From assembly GCF_047496725.1 (NCBI RefSeq), contig NC_132973.1:7539233-7603232 (forward strand): DNA of 64,000 nt, in the 5' to 3' direction. Under the pieces are notes generated by a model. It worked only from the letters and a program-made list of their open reading frames with translations, was not told the DNA's origin and searched no databases. Positions within the stretch are counted from its first letter, which is position 1, and each line of letters begins with the position of its first letter. Positions 12,201 to 27,571 of this stretch are shown here, piece by piece. The translations under genes and the position numbers were made by a program. Origin of the DNA: Anoplolepis gracilipes. Taxonomy: Eukaryota > Arthropoda > Insecta > Hymenoptera > Formicidae.

Positions 12201-15200
12201 TATATCCGAATCGAAAATATGGCACGTGGAAAAATTTCATTTGTCAAATACTTTTTTTCAGAATTAATAATTTAATAAAATTTAATAGTTTGTGTATAAT
12301 TGGATTTAATAAAAGAAATACACAAGGTTCGGAGAAGAAAAACCTGATAATTTTTGAATTAATACTATAAAGTACATCACATATTACAAATTTTTTTATA
12401 TATGCAGTATGGAAATAATGTATGCCATAAACACTCTTTATAGACATTTAAAGTTACTTATATGTTTATAAATAACACAATATGTCCTGTATATTTATTA
12501 AAAAAAAATTTATTAATATAGGAAAGTGCGCTTCATGGTTTTAACTTGAAAATCATCAAGTTTTTTTGTCAGACTCTTGTATAAAGCAAAAGTGCTGTTT
12601 GTGATTTAAATTCTATTTGAAATTTACGATTAAAAAGCGTATTTCGATAACTTTTTTCTTCTACTTCCTGTCATTAATTTTTCTTATTTATAGAAAGGAA
12701 GACCGTCTTTAAAGACTTGAATTTACACAGGTGTCGCACAGTGAATTTTCAAAACTATTTCGAATAAAGATCATATTTTTCGGGCGTGTCAATTAGCAGA
12801 AAATACTCGAAACGTAGACGATACGAGTGCCGGCATTTCTTCTTCTTTCGAAAGAATCGCGAGAACTTCTCGAAATGAAGTATAAGCAAATATTTAAGAA
12901 ACAAGTAAAGAGGAAAAGAAAAAGCAAGACATTATCACCTGTGACGACGTAGTGGTGACTTGCGGGTGATGGGTGACGTGATGCGTCCTGCCGGTTACCA
13001 GATTGTTCTTCTTTTGGAAGTTTTCCATGACGGTATGCATGTCCCCGTTCTCGCTTCCGTCCACTGGAAATTCCGACATCTGCAACAGGCGTATCGGCAT
13101 CGTTAACGAAACATCGCACACAGATAATCAATATTTATATATTTATTTATTGCGTAATAAAAATGTATATGCGTGTTATTCACTTTTGTTATTTATACAC
13201 AATATATATATATATATATATATGTTAACAAACGTATACACGCGCGTTTTAATTGCGCACTAATTAAACTAAAGTTGCATCTCGTCGACCGCAAGGGACT
13301 AATAATAAGTCCTGAGAAGCGATTGGCAGCGTGACTTTGGCAAGACCCGAGGCAAAAGACTGATCGCATTGACCGGAACTGTGAGGAAACTACGCGTTGC
13401 AATTATGAAACTATGCGTTTGCTTAAACGAGCGAAATATGCAAAGCAAGCTCCCACACGTTCATTAATAAAAAGTTCGTGGAACGCGCGATCGAACCCGG
13501 ATCTGTTCCAACACCGATATTCTCTTAAAGTGATCGAGCTTTCTAGTCTCGCGTAGCGATTCCCAATCTCTACCAGCGGGAATTGCTATCGGATATGCTC
13601 GAGGCCGCTTGAGGTCGACATAAACGCTGGATGTCCGATTAAACTCGTCCGATAATTGTGTAATAGCTTGCACACGGATACATGTCTCGAAACGCGATTC
13701 CAGAATGATCTCTCATTAGCAAGTTCCTTCGCGAATAATTAATGTATGAAACTGTGTAAAAATAAAGTGAATGTAACATACAAATAAAACTAGCGTATTT
13801 CGTACACCAAACTATTATACTCTCTTCTTCATAACCAGAATTAAATGTTCGTGTAATCTTAGGACATTCTCTGTTGTATAAGTTGAAGGAGATCGATAAA
13901 AAAATATCGATTTCGAAATTAGCTGCCTGGAAACATTCAAAATTTTTTTGGAGATATTTACTATTTACGCTCTGTTGTTACATCATTCATATATATATTT
14001 ACAGAAATTACATTATATATGATAAGTAACTTTACAATGTAAATAATCCACATCGCTGAAACTAACACAAGTGTTTTAATCTTTCTGCATGTAATAATTC
14101 AAAGAAAATAAACTTTGTCCAAATGTTGCACGATTTATAGATTTACACACTTAACAATATTATTATCTAAATTCGGCATTTTCTTTATGTTTAATTATTA
14201 CTCAATAATTGCTATTTTAATTATTTATAATCAACTTTATGCAACACATAATAATGTGTAATTAGTCAAACGCGCCAAAATATATAGTATTGTTGTAATG
14301 TACCGCAGTATTGTTGCATTACATTCAAGATCGCGACTTGAATGCAGTGCAACTATATAATCGGGACAAATGCAACTATCGCGAGACGTGCGTGGATGGG
14401 CGATACATTACATTCCATGCATGCACTCTTTCGATAATTCCGCGGGATTTGCATAGGCGTGGGCGCGTGCAATACGCGTGTGTACGCGAGAGGCGCAATA
14501 TCCGGCATCTTTCGAGCAATATTTAGTATCGCGTCGCAATTCTCTTTCGATCAGAAGAAAAACAAACCCGATTCAACAATATTGATCGACGTAGAATCAG
14601 CTTAATCCTTTATAGCTTCTAAAATATTATCTATTATTATCTATTACTTTTACTATATAATTATAATATATTTAACTATTACGTACATATAATGTAATAA
14701 AAAAATATTAATTAATAAATAAAAAGTTTTTAAATTGCGTTTGTTAATAAATAAATAAAACAAAAGACAACTCTGTAAGCACTTGATTGTGAAGCGATCA
14801 GAAAGACTCTTGTTTAAAACTAATAAAAATAGAGTACTTCAAAAGCAAATAGTATATTTTTAAATCAAGGATCTTGAGCCTTTCCGATTAAGTGAGTTAA
14901 AATATTTCAGCTACAAATATCATCAAAAAACGTATAAATCAAATTCAAACGAGATCTGTTATATTTCCTTTACTCTCTTTCTTTCTTTCTAAAAAGATCG
15001 CACATTTAACAAGTTTAAATTTAACGAAAAAAATTAATAAATTAATAAACTGAAAAAAATACAAAGTAAATTTAAACTTTGACTGATAGGTTTAATAAAG
15101 TGTCAAGTAAGGTTAGTTTCTTACACGAAAACCGGAAGCTGCATGCGCCAGTCCAGCTGTGTATCTTTGTACGCGTGAGCGATCGCTTAATGTGTGCCGT

Positions 15201-18200
15201 TCCCAGACAAAGACAGCTGACACGGTGTATTATCGTGCGAGAGAAAAACAAAACATCTGTCTTCGCGAGTACAGCATACGGCTGTCCCTAGTTATTTCAG
15301 AATCTCGTGAATAACGCGGGAAAGAATCTTCCCTTCAAACATTCTTAAACAATCGTCATTCGGGAACATCAAAGAGAACTCCGATTTTCTTCCTCGGATC
15401 TCTCTGATCCTCCTGCGACGGAGAAAAGCGAGGTGAGATAAAAAAATGCGCACCCAGCTGACGCTCGCTGGCGTCCGTTCGCCACGTAATCCACACGTAG
15501 TCCGTGGCGACGATCGAGGAGAGGAAAGGAGATTCCGAGGACAAACGGACTGCACGTCGTTGTTACGGCGGGTCGGCGACGAAAGAGCCGAGGTCGCGCG
15601 AACGGATAGTACGTCGCGTACCGGCGACGACCGCTGACGCGAGGAGCGACAACACAACCCCACAATCGACATACATTGCGCGCGCCGGTCGCGCTCGCAC
15701 TGAGGAACGACGTTACCGCTCGTGCGACGCGACACACATGTCACGTGACGCGGGTCACGTGACGCGCGCGACGCCGTCGCCGTAAACCGCGCGCGCACGT
15801 GAGCGCCGGCGAGTTAAAATGACATGAGAAACGTGAACCGTGGAGATTTAAATGATAGAGTGAGACGAGTTTGCGGACTTTGCTTTCTTGCCTCTTTTTT
15901 ATGCCTCTTGTCCATAACAAGGCGTGGAGTTGAATAATTATGTTGGAAAAAGATTCGATAGAATATTGATTAGATAGATCGAGCGATAAAATTAGCCGAT
16001 TAAATTAAAACTGATTAAATAGATAGCAGGAGATTAAATAGATAGAATCTTGCTGCAAATGGAATGATCCTGTAAAAGATAAATCCTGTAATAGATAAAT
16101 AAAATAGATAAAATGGAAAAATTAAATAAAATTTTCTTCTTTATTAGACGTGTTTGTATGTATAACAGCGTGATATATTCAGAAATTGATCTAGAAGTGT
16201 ACGGAATCAATAAAATTTTACACGTGCACTTGAAGAAAATTAAAATGAAAGATGACAATATTGAGAGAGTTAAAGACGTTAAACGTTCTAATTAATGTCG
16301 CAATTCCGGAAAGCTTATGTATTGCAAAAAAACAATAGATTTTTCAATCTCGATTAAGATGAGAATCACACGTAGTCCAAATGGGACGACGATAAATGTT
16401 CATTTCCCAGAACGACGGTGGCAAAGAGATGTTTTTTTGTTAACGTCATTATGTAAGAAACACATCTTTTTTCCTATCTCTTTGGCTGACAGTGTATCTG
16501 TTGAAGTGCTTAGCAGTCAGCCACTTGTGGTAGATAATTTACGAGGGAGCAATTTTAGGGGAAGAATCATCGAGGAACTTGTCGCTTCATTCACTTTTCC
16601 ACGCTGCCTTTCATTGATTATAAATTAAATATTGTTGCGAAACGTGCAGCACTTGTTGCATTAATTATCGTTCACATTCATCATAGTGTCATTCATTATA
16701 TAATTTTTTATTAAGATTCCGTAGAGTTGAATAAAGTTTGCTTAGCAATTCAACAAATTAAAAATTTGCTCGGCAATTCAATGAATTAAAAAAAGGCAGA
16801 AAAACTACGTTGTTTGAAAGAAATGGAAATACTTCTTTAACATTTTATAAAAATAGAAATAAACAGATATGCACAAAAAAGCCAAAAGTTTAGAAAATAT
16901 AAAAATGTTACAATATTGATTAGGTGTTTTTTTAAATGAAATTATACATCACTATGTGATAATCTTTGACTGATTTATGCTCTAAAGGAATGTCGGATCT
17001 TTCTGATCTCCAGTTCGAGGAAGGATACAAAGCGCCGATCAAAAAGGCCTTATGTTAGATTTTTCAAGATATTAAAAGCAAGCAAGTATGTAGCAATTTT
17101 TCTCACAGACTTTCGTCTATACTCTTTGCTTACTTGAATTTCTTTAAAATTTTTACTTTCAAGGTTTGCAGAATTTCCCAGGAAAAATTTGATTTGAAAA
17201 TTTTGAAATTTTACATAATGCAAAAGTTCGAACAAATTGATTTTTATATTTTTTATAGCAATACAAGATAAAGCAAGATAAAAAGAAAAGATTTACCCGA
17301 GTATTATAACATGACATTAATGATGAAACTCAGCTGTTTCACCGTGTCAGAGAAGTCCTTTCATAAACTTTTCAGATAATGCATTACGAGCAAGCTATAC
17401 GACGGACGCATAAAAAACCACATACTTTCTTATTTCCGTCTCTTTCTCTCTCACCGAAAGATATGGATAATCAACCGGAGCCACTTTGTCAGGGTATCCT
17501 TGCGCGGAAATCGCTTAACTCAACCGTCATAAATCAGCATCGACCGCGAAGCATCGGCCGCGAAGAAAGAAGCATGGCATTCCGTCTGCGGGAAAAGAGA
17601 GACACAAAGAGCGGAATGTGGTCCGGCGAGGTGCGCGAGGAAACTCGTAGCCGCGGAATTTCGGCAAAAATATACCGGGTGTACTCGCGACATACAATGG
17701 AAACCCCATTATCATATTGATATAAATGATGTCTATATGTTTAATTAATATTATTTTATTTAAATGTAGCTTATTAATATTTTTATTAACTGCATTGACA
17801 TTTTCATCAATAATCTATATAATTTTTTCTTATTAGGAAGAGGGAAAAAGATATTCAATTGCAAATAGAAAATGCTAGGATAAGAGATACGAAATATAAG
17901 AAGAACTATAAAGAAATAGGAAGAGGTTTTAGCATTCCAAGTTATCTGAACAGGGAAATTTTAGAAAGAGACAGATATGGAGATGAGATACGTGCGTTAC
18001 TTAAAGTAAGATGTGGAAATATGGAGGAAAGTAATAAATATTGGAAAGAAGAAAAAGATAAATGGTGTAGATTCTGTAAAATAGGCAAAGACAACTTGGA
18101 ACACTATGTAATAGAATGTCAGGTAGTTAAAGATTGGTACCGAGATTTAGGTAGTAATGGAAAGGAAATATTAGCTAAGATATGGAACGAAGAATTGTGT

Positions 18201-21200
18201 TAGAAGAAAGGAAAGATATTGAAAAGGCTGTGAAAAGAAAAAGAAAAGAGGAGAGGAAAAGATATATATATATACATATATATATAAATAGCTGTGATTA
18301 GGTGGCTGTTAAGTTAAGAGATAATATGATATATTATATTAGATTTAATTATTGTAAAAGTTATGAACGGGTATGGATGGATGAGTGAAAAATTTTTGTA
18401 ACCAGCAACCAAGTCCCTTCTTGGCAGAAGCTGAAGAAATAAAGATATTATTATATAATTTTTTCTTAATATTTTTCCTCAACACAAGACCATGAATTTA
18501 TTACAATTATATTTCGTAATAAAATCCAACCTTGACTCGACATTCCATCTCTGATTTTAATCGAGGAGATTCGGGAATTATGATCGGTCAGCGATTCCGA
18601 TCCTGGAATCTCGAGGGTCCCTCCTCGAAGTTCAAAAGCACGATTCTAATGTTGAGACTCGTTGAATAAATATGCGGGCACGAAAGAGGGCCTCGATGGA
18701 TCGAGCGAGCTATACTGAATATATTTCACGCCTTTAGTCGCGTCGCGGCAGCCACGCGCTCTTCGGCGCCGTTTGATTTACGGTGGCCGTAAATAGCATT
18801 TGCGAGTGGCTTTTTCCTGTGCCCGGCAGCAATAACAATTTAGAACACACGCCGCTTAGACGCGGCGTTGCGGCTCACGTTCTTGCTCGAGATCAATTCT
18901 CTCATTAGCCGAAAGCTGTCGAGCAATCGTCGACACTCGAGAAGAAACCGCGATGCGATGAATTTCACAGAGATCCAAGAGTTGTAAAAATTTCAGTTAG
19001 ATAAACATAAAATTGCATTTTACTATCAAACATTTACACACATTTTTTCCTCGAAATTATATTAATTAAAAGGATCAACAAAAATTTAATTAGATATAAA
19101 ATTTTGCTTGAATGAAAAATAAATTCCAAAGAGATTGTAAATTCCAAAAGATTTCTCCTTTATTCTCTCTCTCTCATGACTATAAAGAAAAATTATCTCT
19201 CCTTATTGTTAAAACAAATTTATTTCCATTTGTTTTTTAATCTTCTTCGTAGTAAGTAAATTCAACCTTCTTATGTTGATTGTTTTTAACGGATTATTTC
19301 ATGAAACTTATATCAAAATCATTTTTCTCTAGCGAAACATTAATAAAAGAATAAATTTTTCAATAAAGAAAATTATAAATGCATAAGATATTGCGAGAAT
19401 CGAATATGTTATCAGTATCGAATATGTCTCTCTGTATATCAGGGATCGTATATATTGATCGAGAGCTTTTATTGCCGGGAGAGTACATTGGTAGACAGCT
19501 GTAAGTGTCTCGGCTTTTGCCAGACACAAAGAAGCGATGTTATCGTCATATACATGGTGTATTAAGTTGCGTTCATAATCGTGTTTAATTCCTCCGCGAA
19601 TTATAGCTTAAATAAATGCTGGAGTAATAATTCATAAATATATATAATAAAAATAAAAATAAATCCCAAAAGCCATCACTTATTGAAAAAGTATCGCCTT
19701 AATCTTTTCAGTGTGTAAGAGAATAATAAAATTGACAAATATTTTATAATTTATCAAAAATCTTTATGTATGAAAAATATAAAAAACGTTTAATTAATTA
19801 ACAAAAAATTTAGCAAAATAGAGCTAATACTCGGAAATGCAAGGCATAAATATAACTAGTACAAATTATATTTTTAAAATTAAAAAATTTTAATATATTT
19901 TTTTAAGATATAAATTAAAGATATAAATTAAAATTTATTATTTTAAGTTATTGTTATCTGTTATTATATTTATATTATATTATTATTATTATCTATTAAT
20001 ACTTTTTAAATATTTTATTATAGATATAATTAAAAATATATATAGTATTATATATAATAATACTATATAAAATTACGATTGATGAACACAAAGTTTTTTA
20101 GAAAATTGAAAGAAAAAGCAACAATAACAACAAAGATAATAAACAAATTTCCTGTTTTTTGTACACAAATATTGTGTTCAATTTTTATTCGTTGATCTAA
20201 GTCTTTTCAACTGCAGTCATCGTCAAAATATTACTCATTATTTGGCTAGTAAAATTCCTCGTATGTTTGATATGTTACACTTGTAATGCCTTAAACAAAG
20301 GTGCTTTGTGCCGAACGCAAGAAGAAACGCGTTTCCATGCACACGTACCACCGGTTATGCGCGACATAAAAGAGAGGCCAGCTGGTACGATTATACCACG
20401 ATAGGAATTTCTGGACTACACGTGTAGTCGCCTTGAAAACGAGTTTAAAGTTTCGAATATTAAAGCAAAGTAATTTCTTAAGAAAAAAAAATTTATTTGA
20501 TATAATTGATTTAATCTTTACACGATTCTTTTTTTCTTATTTAATATACAATTTAATCTTATTCAATATTTTAAAAATGCAAAGATTGCATACGATCATA
20601 CAACCGTAAATTAAAACTTTATTGTGTTATCTATTAATCCTTGTGTTATCTTGTTATCTATTATTTTGTTGTTCAATAAATAAAAAACGTATTTATATTT
20701 GTGATTCTCTAACGTATTATTTCCATTCGTTCTCTTTTTCAAAAATAAAATTAATTAAAATATACAAATCAAAGATGTAACATTAGAAGATTTTCTTATC
20801 AGTCATTTCTAAAAATAAAAATAAAGATTCAATTGAACAAAAAAAAAGTCACATAAGTAATATGCATAAATAGTGAAATGTATCACTAAAAATAATCTCC
20901 AAATTGATTCAATCATCTCTAAAAAATCATCCAAAAATAAAGGTTTTGTAATTATTCCTTATCTTTTTTTTTTATATACAATTTCAGATATATTGACAAT
21001 ACTTAAGAATACTTAAATAATTAATCATCGGCAAAATGTCACCTCTTTGATATAAACTCTTAATAAATATTGGAAGTAATGCGATCAGACGCAAAGATTT
21101 GACGATTGATCGGCAGATGATTTGAGATTGACATTAATAAATAAAAAATCCTTTCGAGTAGCCCGATGAGTCAGGTAATGAAATGACTAATTACTTGATA

Positions 21201-24200
21201 TTTTACCGAAATATCAATGACACAATCGTACATTCGCTAAGAATTTCTTGAGTAAATTTATCGATAATAAAAGTTAATCAATAATAAAATTTTAACAAAT
21301 AGAATGTACGCGTTGTGACTAAAAATAATTGACATATTTTTATTATATACACCTGGCATTTCCGTACTCGTGAGCTCAACTTAATCATACTTGATAACAC
21401 TGCTTGTGATCACCGCTATTATCGGCGCTCACGCAATAGTTAAAAGACATAAATCTGAATTAAATAAAATAATATAAATTGCTATAAATATAAATAAGTA
21501 GATAAAAAGGGAGGAAAATATAAGTTCTCATTTTTAAAATTAACTTTTTAGAATATCGAGACTTTTCTTTCAAGAAAAAAGAATATTATTTAATATTTCA
21601 AAACTCAACTTATTTATTAAGCGACTAAGTTACAGAGAAAACAATTCGCAAAGATGAATAGCTTATGGAAAGCTTGTGAATTATTCCGAGAAGAATGAAA
21701 ATGAAAGCCAAAACGATGCAAAGACGATTCGCGCTACCAAGAAGTAGTTGTTAACACATTTGAAAGATTTCGCAAAGCGTTTGTCTCGCGACGATGTCGT
21801 AAAGGACGCCGCGTTCAAAATGCTTCAAAGAATTCGCGAATGCGTTTTAAGTGCGTTGTAAAATCTTGATTATAAAATATACGAAAATATTTCCAAGCTT
21901 CGAAAGACTATCGTCAATCGTAACGTGTATTTATCATATATTTTCTGTGTATTACTATTCTTTTTGGAAAGCAGTACAGAGCATTTTTTTTCTTTTATAA
22001 ACTGCTAAAATATAACTTTTTCAAAGAATTTTACAAAAATTTTGAAAAAGAATTTTCGGAAATGTTATCTTTTTCATTCTTAACATCACAGTGGAAATAA
22101 AAAATATTGCTGTATTAAATTAGAATTTGTTTATATTTTACTTTGATTTTAAATAATAAAGATTTTAAATCTTTATTAATCTTTTTTAACTAAATTAATC
22201 TGTGATTTTCTAGTATTATGAAATAATACAAATTATGTATTATTTAATATTCTTAATAGATATTTATCATATATATATTATCATATATATTTTATATATA
22301 TTTATCATAAAGATAAGGAAAAGAAAGAATTTGCTGTATTTAATTTTTATGTAATGCAAAAAAGATGTGGTACTAATGATGCTCATTAGCTTTTGTATGC
22401 AAGTTTGTAACAAATGATTTCCTTCATCAGTTCTTCAGAGTTTCTCGAGAAAATTTTGAATAAGAATCTTGCATATTATCATTGCATTCATCACAAAAGA
22501 TTTCATCAATCAAAATATGATACGAATATATATATGCGTTGAATCACATCTCCACTTATTCATTAAAGAACTTTTAGCATTTATTTCTAACAATATATAC
22601 AAGTTACGTTTATAAAAATGACCTAATGATTATTTCAATCATAATTATTTACAGAATTCGTCTATAAAAAAGTGGCGGCACTGTTATTTTCATCAGCGAT
22701 ACGTAAATTGCAGCACACATTTTCTTGAGCAAAAAGCCTGTCCATGTTAATTATGCTTTTTTTCTAAAATTTAAACATGCATCTAATTTCAGATGCAGCA
22801 AGACATTAAGAAATGTGGTTGAAAAAGCGAGTATAAATAAGGTTTGTACTCTCAAGCCGCGAGTTCGATCGAAAGGAGAACCGCCGACTAATCATCACAC
22901 AATCAACAAGATTAGTCATCATGCAAAGAGGACCTGACCTGGTCTCGCGAACATTCGCGCACGCGAGTACACGCGCACGTGTCGACCGCTGATCGTCAGT
23001 CGGGGGATTAAACTCCCCCTCGAAGACATAGTGACGTAGAAAGGTCGATACGTCACGGCCGTATGACATCGTCCATCGTTTTAGCACGATGATGTCACAC
23101 AGCATCTTTCTCGCTTGTAACGGATCGTGACGTAGCGATGTGACGTCGTGATTAGATCGTCAACGGTATCGGTATTCAACAACAAGTTTGAGACAAGAAA
23201 AAGAAAAAAAAATCAAATAGATTATAAATAGGAAAAAATTATTTTAAAAAATTCATTCGTCGTAGTTTGTAACTTTCTTCTCTGGTAGGATTTGGAAAAA
23301 AATATCAGGTAAAAATTACAAAGTGTGTATGTGATTCTGATAAACTTACTGATTTTAGAAAAGCGCCTCTGCCCTTATACACGGCGCTGTGTGACTTGCT
23401 CCCATGCTTGTGCAGCATGTTTAATCCTCTATCGACGCTCATTCATGAATCGGTTATAATGGTATCTTCAAGGAAATTTAAACACTCGGAGGAATTTGTG
23501 ACACACTTTCACGTTCTTTCACAGCTCACGTTTGTTGACGTTTACTCTCGTAGAGCCTGAATGAAAGAGTTTGTTCATTTAAATGTTTGAAGAATATGTA
23601 AACAAACATCTATATCTATTATCAAAATTTACTTAAAAAAACATCTTGAGTCTTCCCGTTTTATAATAAAATTAATACAAAAAAATGTGAAATAAAATGA
23701 CTTAAAAGGCACATGAAGAAAACGGAAAAAATTGTAAAATTGTTTCAAACATAACGAAAATGATATTAAATAATAGTCTTGGTTCTCTCTGATTTTAATT
23801 TCGACTGATTGCTGGACACTTAATTAATCAACAGTTTGTCCTACTGCGGTTTATAAATATCAGTGCTGACGTAAGAAAATGCGACGAGACAAGTTTCCCA
23901 CGATACGCAAGATCAACATATACACGGAATGATTCTTCACGAAAGATATCTTAGCACGTTGTAATTTATTGATATAAACGGAGCGAATAACGATAAAGCA
24001 TTATAATAAATTGTTATCGATCTAACCCGATATTTGATCCCCCATAATTTCTCGGAATGTCTATTAGACGATACTCCAGATCGCGGGAATCTGTTCGATT
24101 AAACTTCTGAGGTGATGTCGGCAACGTTTTATCGGCATGCAGGAAAAGATCGCACGTAATCTTAGATAAGGTCGTTATCGCGAATGAGTTCCGGAAATTT

Positions 24201-26275
24201 GAAATCAAATATTTATAATGTATGATTAATCGTACGGGAATAACATTTCAAAAATAGATGAACAAAAATAATTTCCGAATTTTTGAAGAGAAAAACTACA
24301 AAGAAAATAAAATATTTTAAATATGGAAATGTAAAAATAGAAAAATAGAAATAGAGACCTAATTCCTTCAGAATTGAAATAATTTTCTAACTTAAAAATA
24401 CAAAATAATATTCGCGAAGTATCGTTATAGATCGATGAGTTCGATATGCAGATTTTGATACAGTAATAATTCATCGCAAAACAACTGTTTAAATACGACT
24501 CGTTTATGCGCGGACAAGAAATTTCTGCAATGCAAGTTTTTTTTCAAGTATTTCGAAGAAACTAATCTATTTATAATTGTTACAAGCAAATGGAAATTCT
24601 CGATCGACATACAATTTAGCTAGATGTATCGGTAAAACTCTGACAGATTACGTAAATAATACATAGAAAAAGATTATCTGTAAAAAAATGCATTTTAGAT
24701 TTAAACTAAATAAACTTTAGATTTAAAATAAATAAAATTTTCAGCGATAACTGTAATCATTTTTAAACGACGAATACCGAGCATACGAAATCCGATCAGT
24801 GAAGAAAACAAAATGTCTGTTTTGTTTCCGTGAGGAAGTCACGTAGCTGTCGGTGCCATAAACGACGACGAGTTTCGCATACACAAGACTGCATGTGCAC
24901 GTGTCGAGGATGCGTTTTCATCTCGAGAATAGCCGCTTTTTTTTTGCTTTTACGCGATAATGAAACGTGGATTTTCACGCGATTATCATGACACGCAAGA
25001 TCGCGATTTTTGGCACTATTTAATTAATACACAATTGCAATACTCGTACCTAATGTTAATTAATATCGAAATTAATTATGAGATTACAACCTTAAAATGA
25101 ATCTAAATATATTTATATTTTCTTTTAAGCGCTTTCTTCCAAGTGTCATATTTTTGTATCTATTTATGTTATTTATTAATTGTTATTTTTATTATACTTA
25201 ACTAAATTATTTTTCTCAAACTCTAAGTAAGTATGCAAGTATAATTAATAAAAAATAAAGAAAACCATGTATGTACGGTAAAATCACGATGTTTAGAAGC
25301 GGATACGCTCGAAAGAACAGTCTCGTAAAAATAACTGTTGTTCACTGCGCGGGACTCATGAGTGCACTGTCAATTTGTTGGCGCGATCTCCTGATATCGT
25401 ATCATCAAACCGATGATTCACACGTCCGTTGTCAACCGAGTCGGCGCGTCTACTAACGATGACGACCTTACAATGACGAGGAAGACGCCGCTGTTGCGAC
25501 GACTATGGTGGCGGTCGAAGATCAGCTGGCTTCGAGGAGGAGGAAGAGATAATCGCGGTAGGAGGGCGAGGTGTTACCTGCGAGGTGAGAAGGCAGTGAC
25601 GGATTCCAGGAAGAGACATCTGGACATTCTTTATTTTTTTCGATTATTATTTCATTAAATAAAGAGGATGAATAGAGAAAATTAATAAAAGCAAAAACTA
25701 CAAAATGTCAAAGATTACAAGCCCATTAACTTAAGAAATTATAAATACGATAAATTTGTTTAATTTCCTTTATAATTTTTTCCCCTCTTTTTTCCTCATT
25801 TAATTTTAGCATTAATTATAAAACTGAATTTCGAATTTTCTCTATTCTTATCAACTACTCGGAGCTATTAGGATGAGTAATTGTTGGTCCATTCTTTCGG
25901 TGATGATGTAATCGTGACCGTACTACTATTGCAGTTAATCTTTCAATTGAATTTGCATTTTGATGGACTGTAAATTTGCCTGAATCTGCCATTCTGAATG
26001 GAGGGGCCGTCGCAACAGCGGTACACGTAATAGGCAGCATTCTTCTGAGAATCGTACGTGCGCGAATGATTCACCGCGTGTAGCTGAAGAGTGGAAGAGA
26101 GGAAGAGAATGACGATGTTCTCCGTAAAGGTATTCAGTGTGTAAATACGGGCAAATGTGCGACCGCTTCGTCGAAGAAGTTTCCCGAACAACGCCTCTCG
26201 GATTTGCGGTCCAATAAAGAGCTTTCGAAAGTAGGACTTCCTTTTATTTGAAAATATTTTTATATGCAATGTCAT

Positions 26276-26312
<37 letters not shown>

Positions 26313-27499
26313 ATTCATGAAAAATTATTCTATTCAACAAAAGCATTTTTTAACTCGTTTTTTTTCTTAATAACTTACATTTTTTATATAATTTTTTATA
26401 TAAATTTTATCTTACAATTTTTTATAACAAAATTGAGATATAGTTTCCTCAATTTTATATGTTTACTATTTTTATACTTATAGTTATAGTATGATTTTTA
26501 GTCTTTTAATTTACTTTATTACATCTTTATTAATTCACATTTATATTGTTATATATTTTTCTGATATACATACACAAATCGCATTTTACAATTTCATATT
26601 CAATTTTATCGAGAATTCAAACACGATTCTTGCATAATTCCCGATATGGCAATGTCATAAATACGAACGGCGCCTGTTTATTAATCATGTTTTATTCCCG
26701 GATACCTGGAATCGCGAGCCGGATTAATGTGTTATTCCTTTACTCATTTATGTTGTCGACGTAATCGATCCATGTCGAATCGAAAGCAACACGTAATCAA
26801 CGCACGCTATATAAAGCGTTAATATCGGCACATCCGCGCGATCGTTTCCTCTCATTAGCCAAGTTAACTGCTACGCGCAGTCGCGAGCAGCCACTGGCCC
26901 ATTCATTCAACTGATGATGTAAGATCGTACTACCACGTGCTGTTGAATTGGACAAACAAAAGCAGGATCATCAATGAGAAAAGCATCATCGATGATGCAA
27001 CTTCTAGTTCGATCATTCTCACGAGCGCGCGTTTAATCATAAATTCAAAAATTCCTCGTAAAAATAAAATTTTTAAATACTTTTAAATATTTCTTATCTT
27101 TAGCAGAACACGTTTGTGTCCATTTAAAATGTCTAAAATTATTACTTCTTTTAACTAAAAGACTTCAAATTTGATCAAGAAAAAGATTGTTTCCGAAATA
27201 TTTAAAATATAATATATTAAATGTTTATCACAGATTAAATATATATTAATATTTTTATTTATCTTTTATTTATATCAATTTCATATTGTTAATTAATTCA
27301 ATCAAGTCAAAAAGTATCACAATATATGAAATCTATGAGATATATATTTTATTATGTAACCTGCGTGTTATAATAAAATAATATAATATAATAAAAATTA
27401 ACATTAAACCTCTATAAAATAGATATTATTTTTTTATTATTTATATAATAAATTATAATTTATATGATAAATATTTATAAAAAAATTGTACTGTATGTA

Positions 27500-27571
<72 letters not shown>

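Noticed and set aside
13480..13510. tRNA T-arm-like word (GGTTCGATC on the minus strand)
   Set aside because: No matching acceptor stem, D-arm or anticodon arm could be laid out at tRNA spacing.
15292..15798. 168-codon minus-strand frame in the CpG-rich patch
   Set aside because: Frames are open on several strands and phases at once because the patch is GC-rich and stop-poor. The peptide is Arg/Ser-rich low complexity with no domain. Better read as a promoter-like region.
26805..26870. TATA-like CTATATAAAG on the plus strand
   Set aside because: No initiator at the right spacing and no gene downstream. The same word also reads as TATA-like on the other strand, and such words are common in AT-rich DNA.
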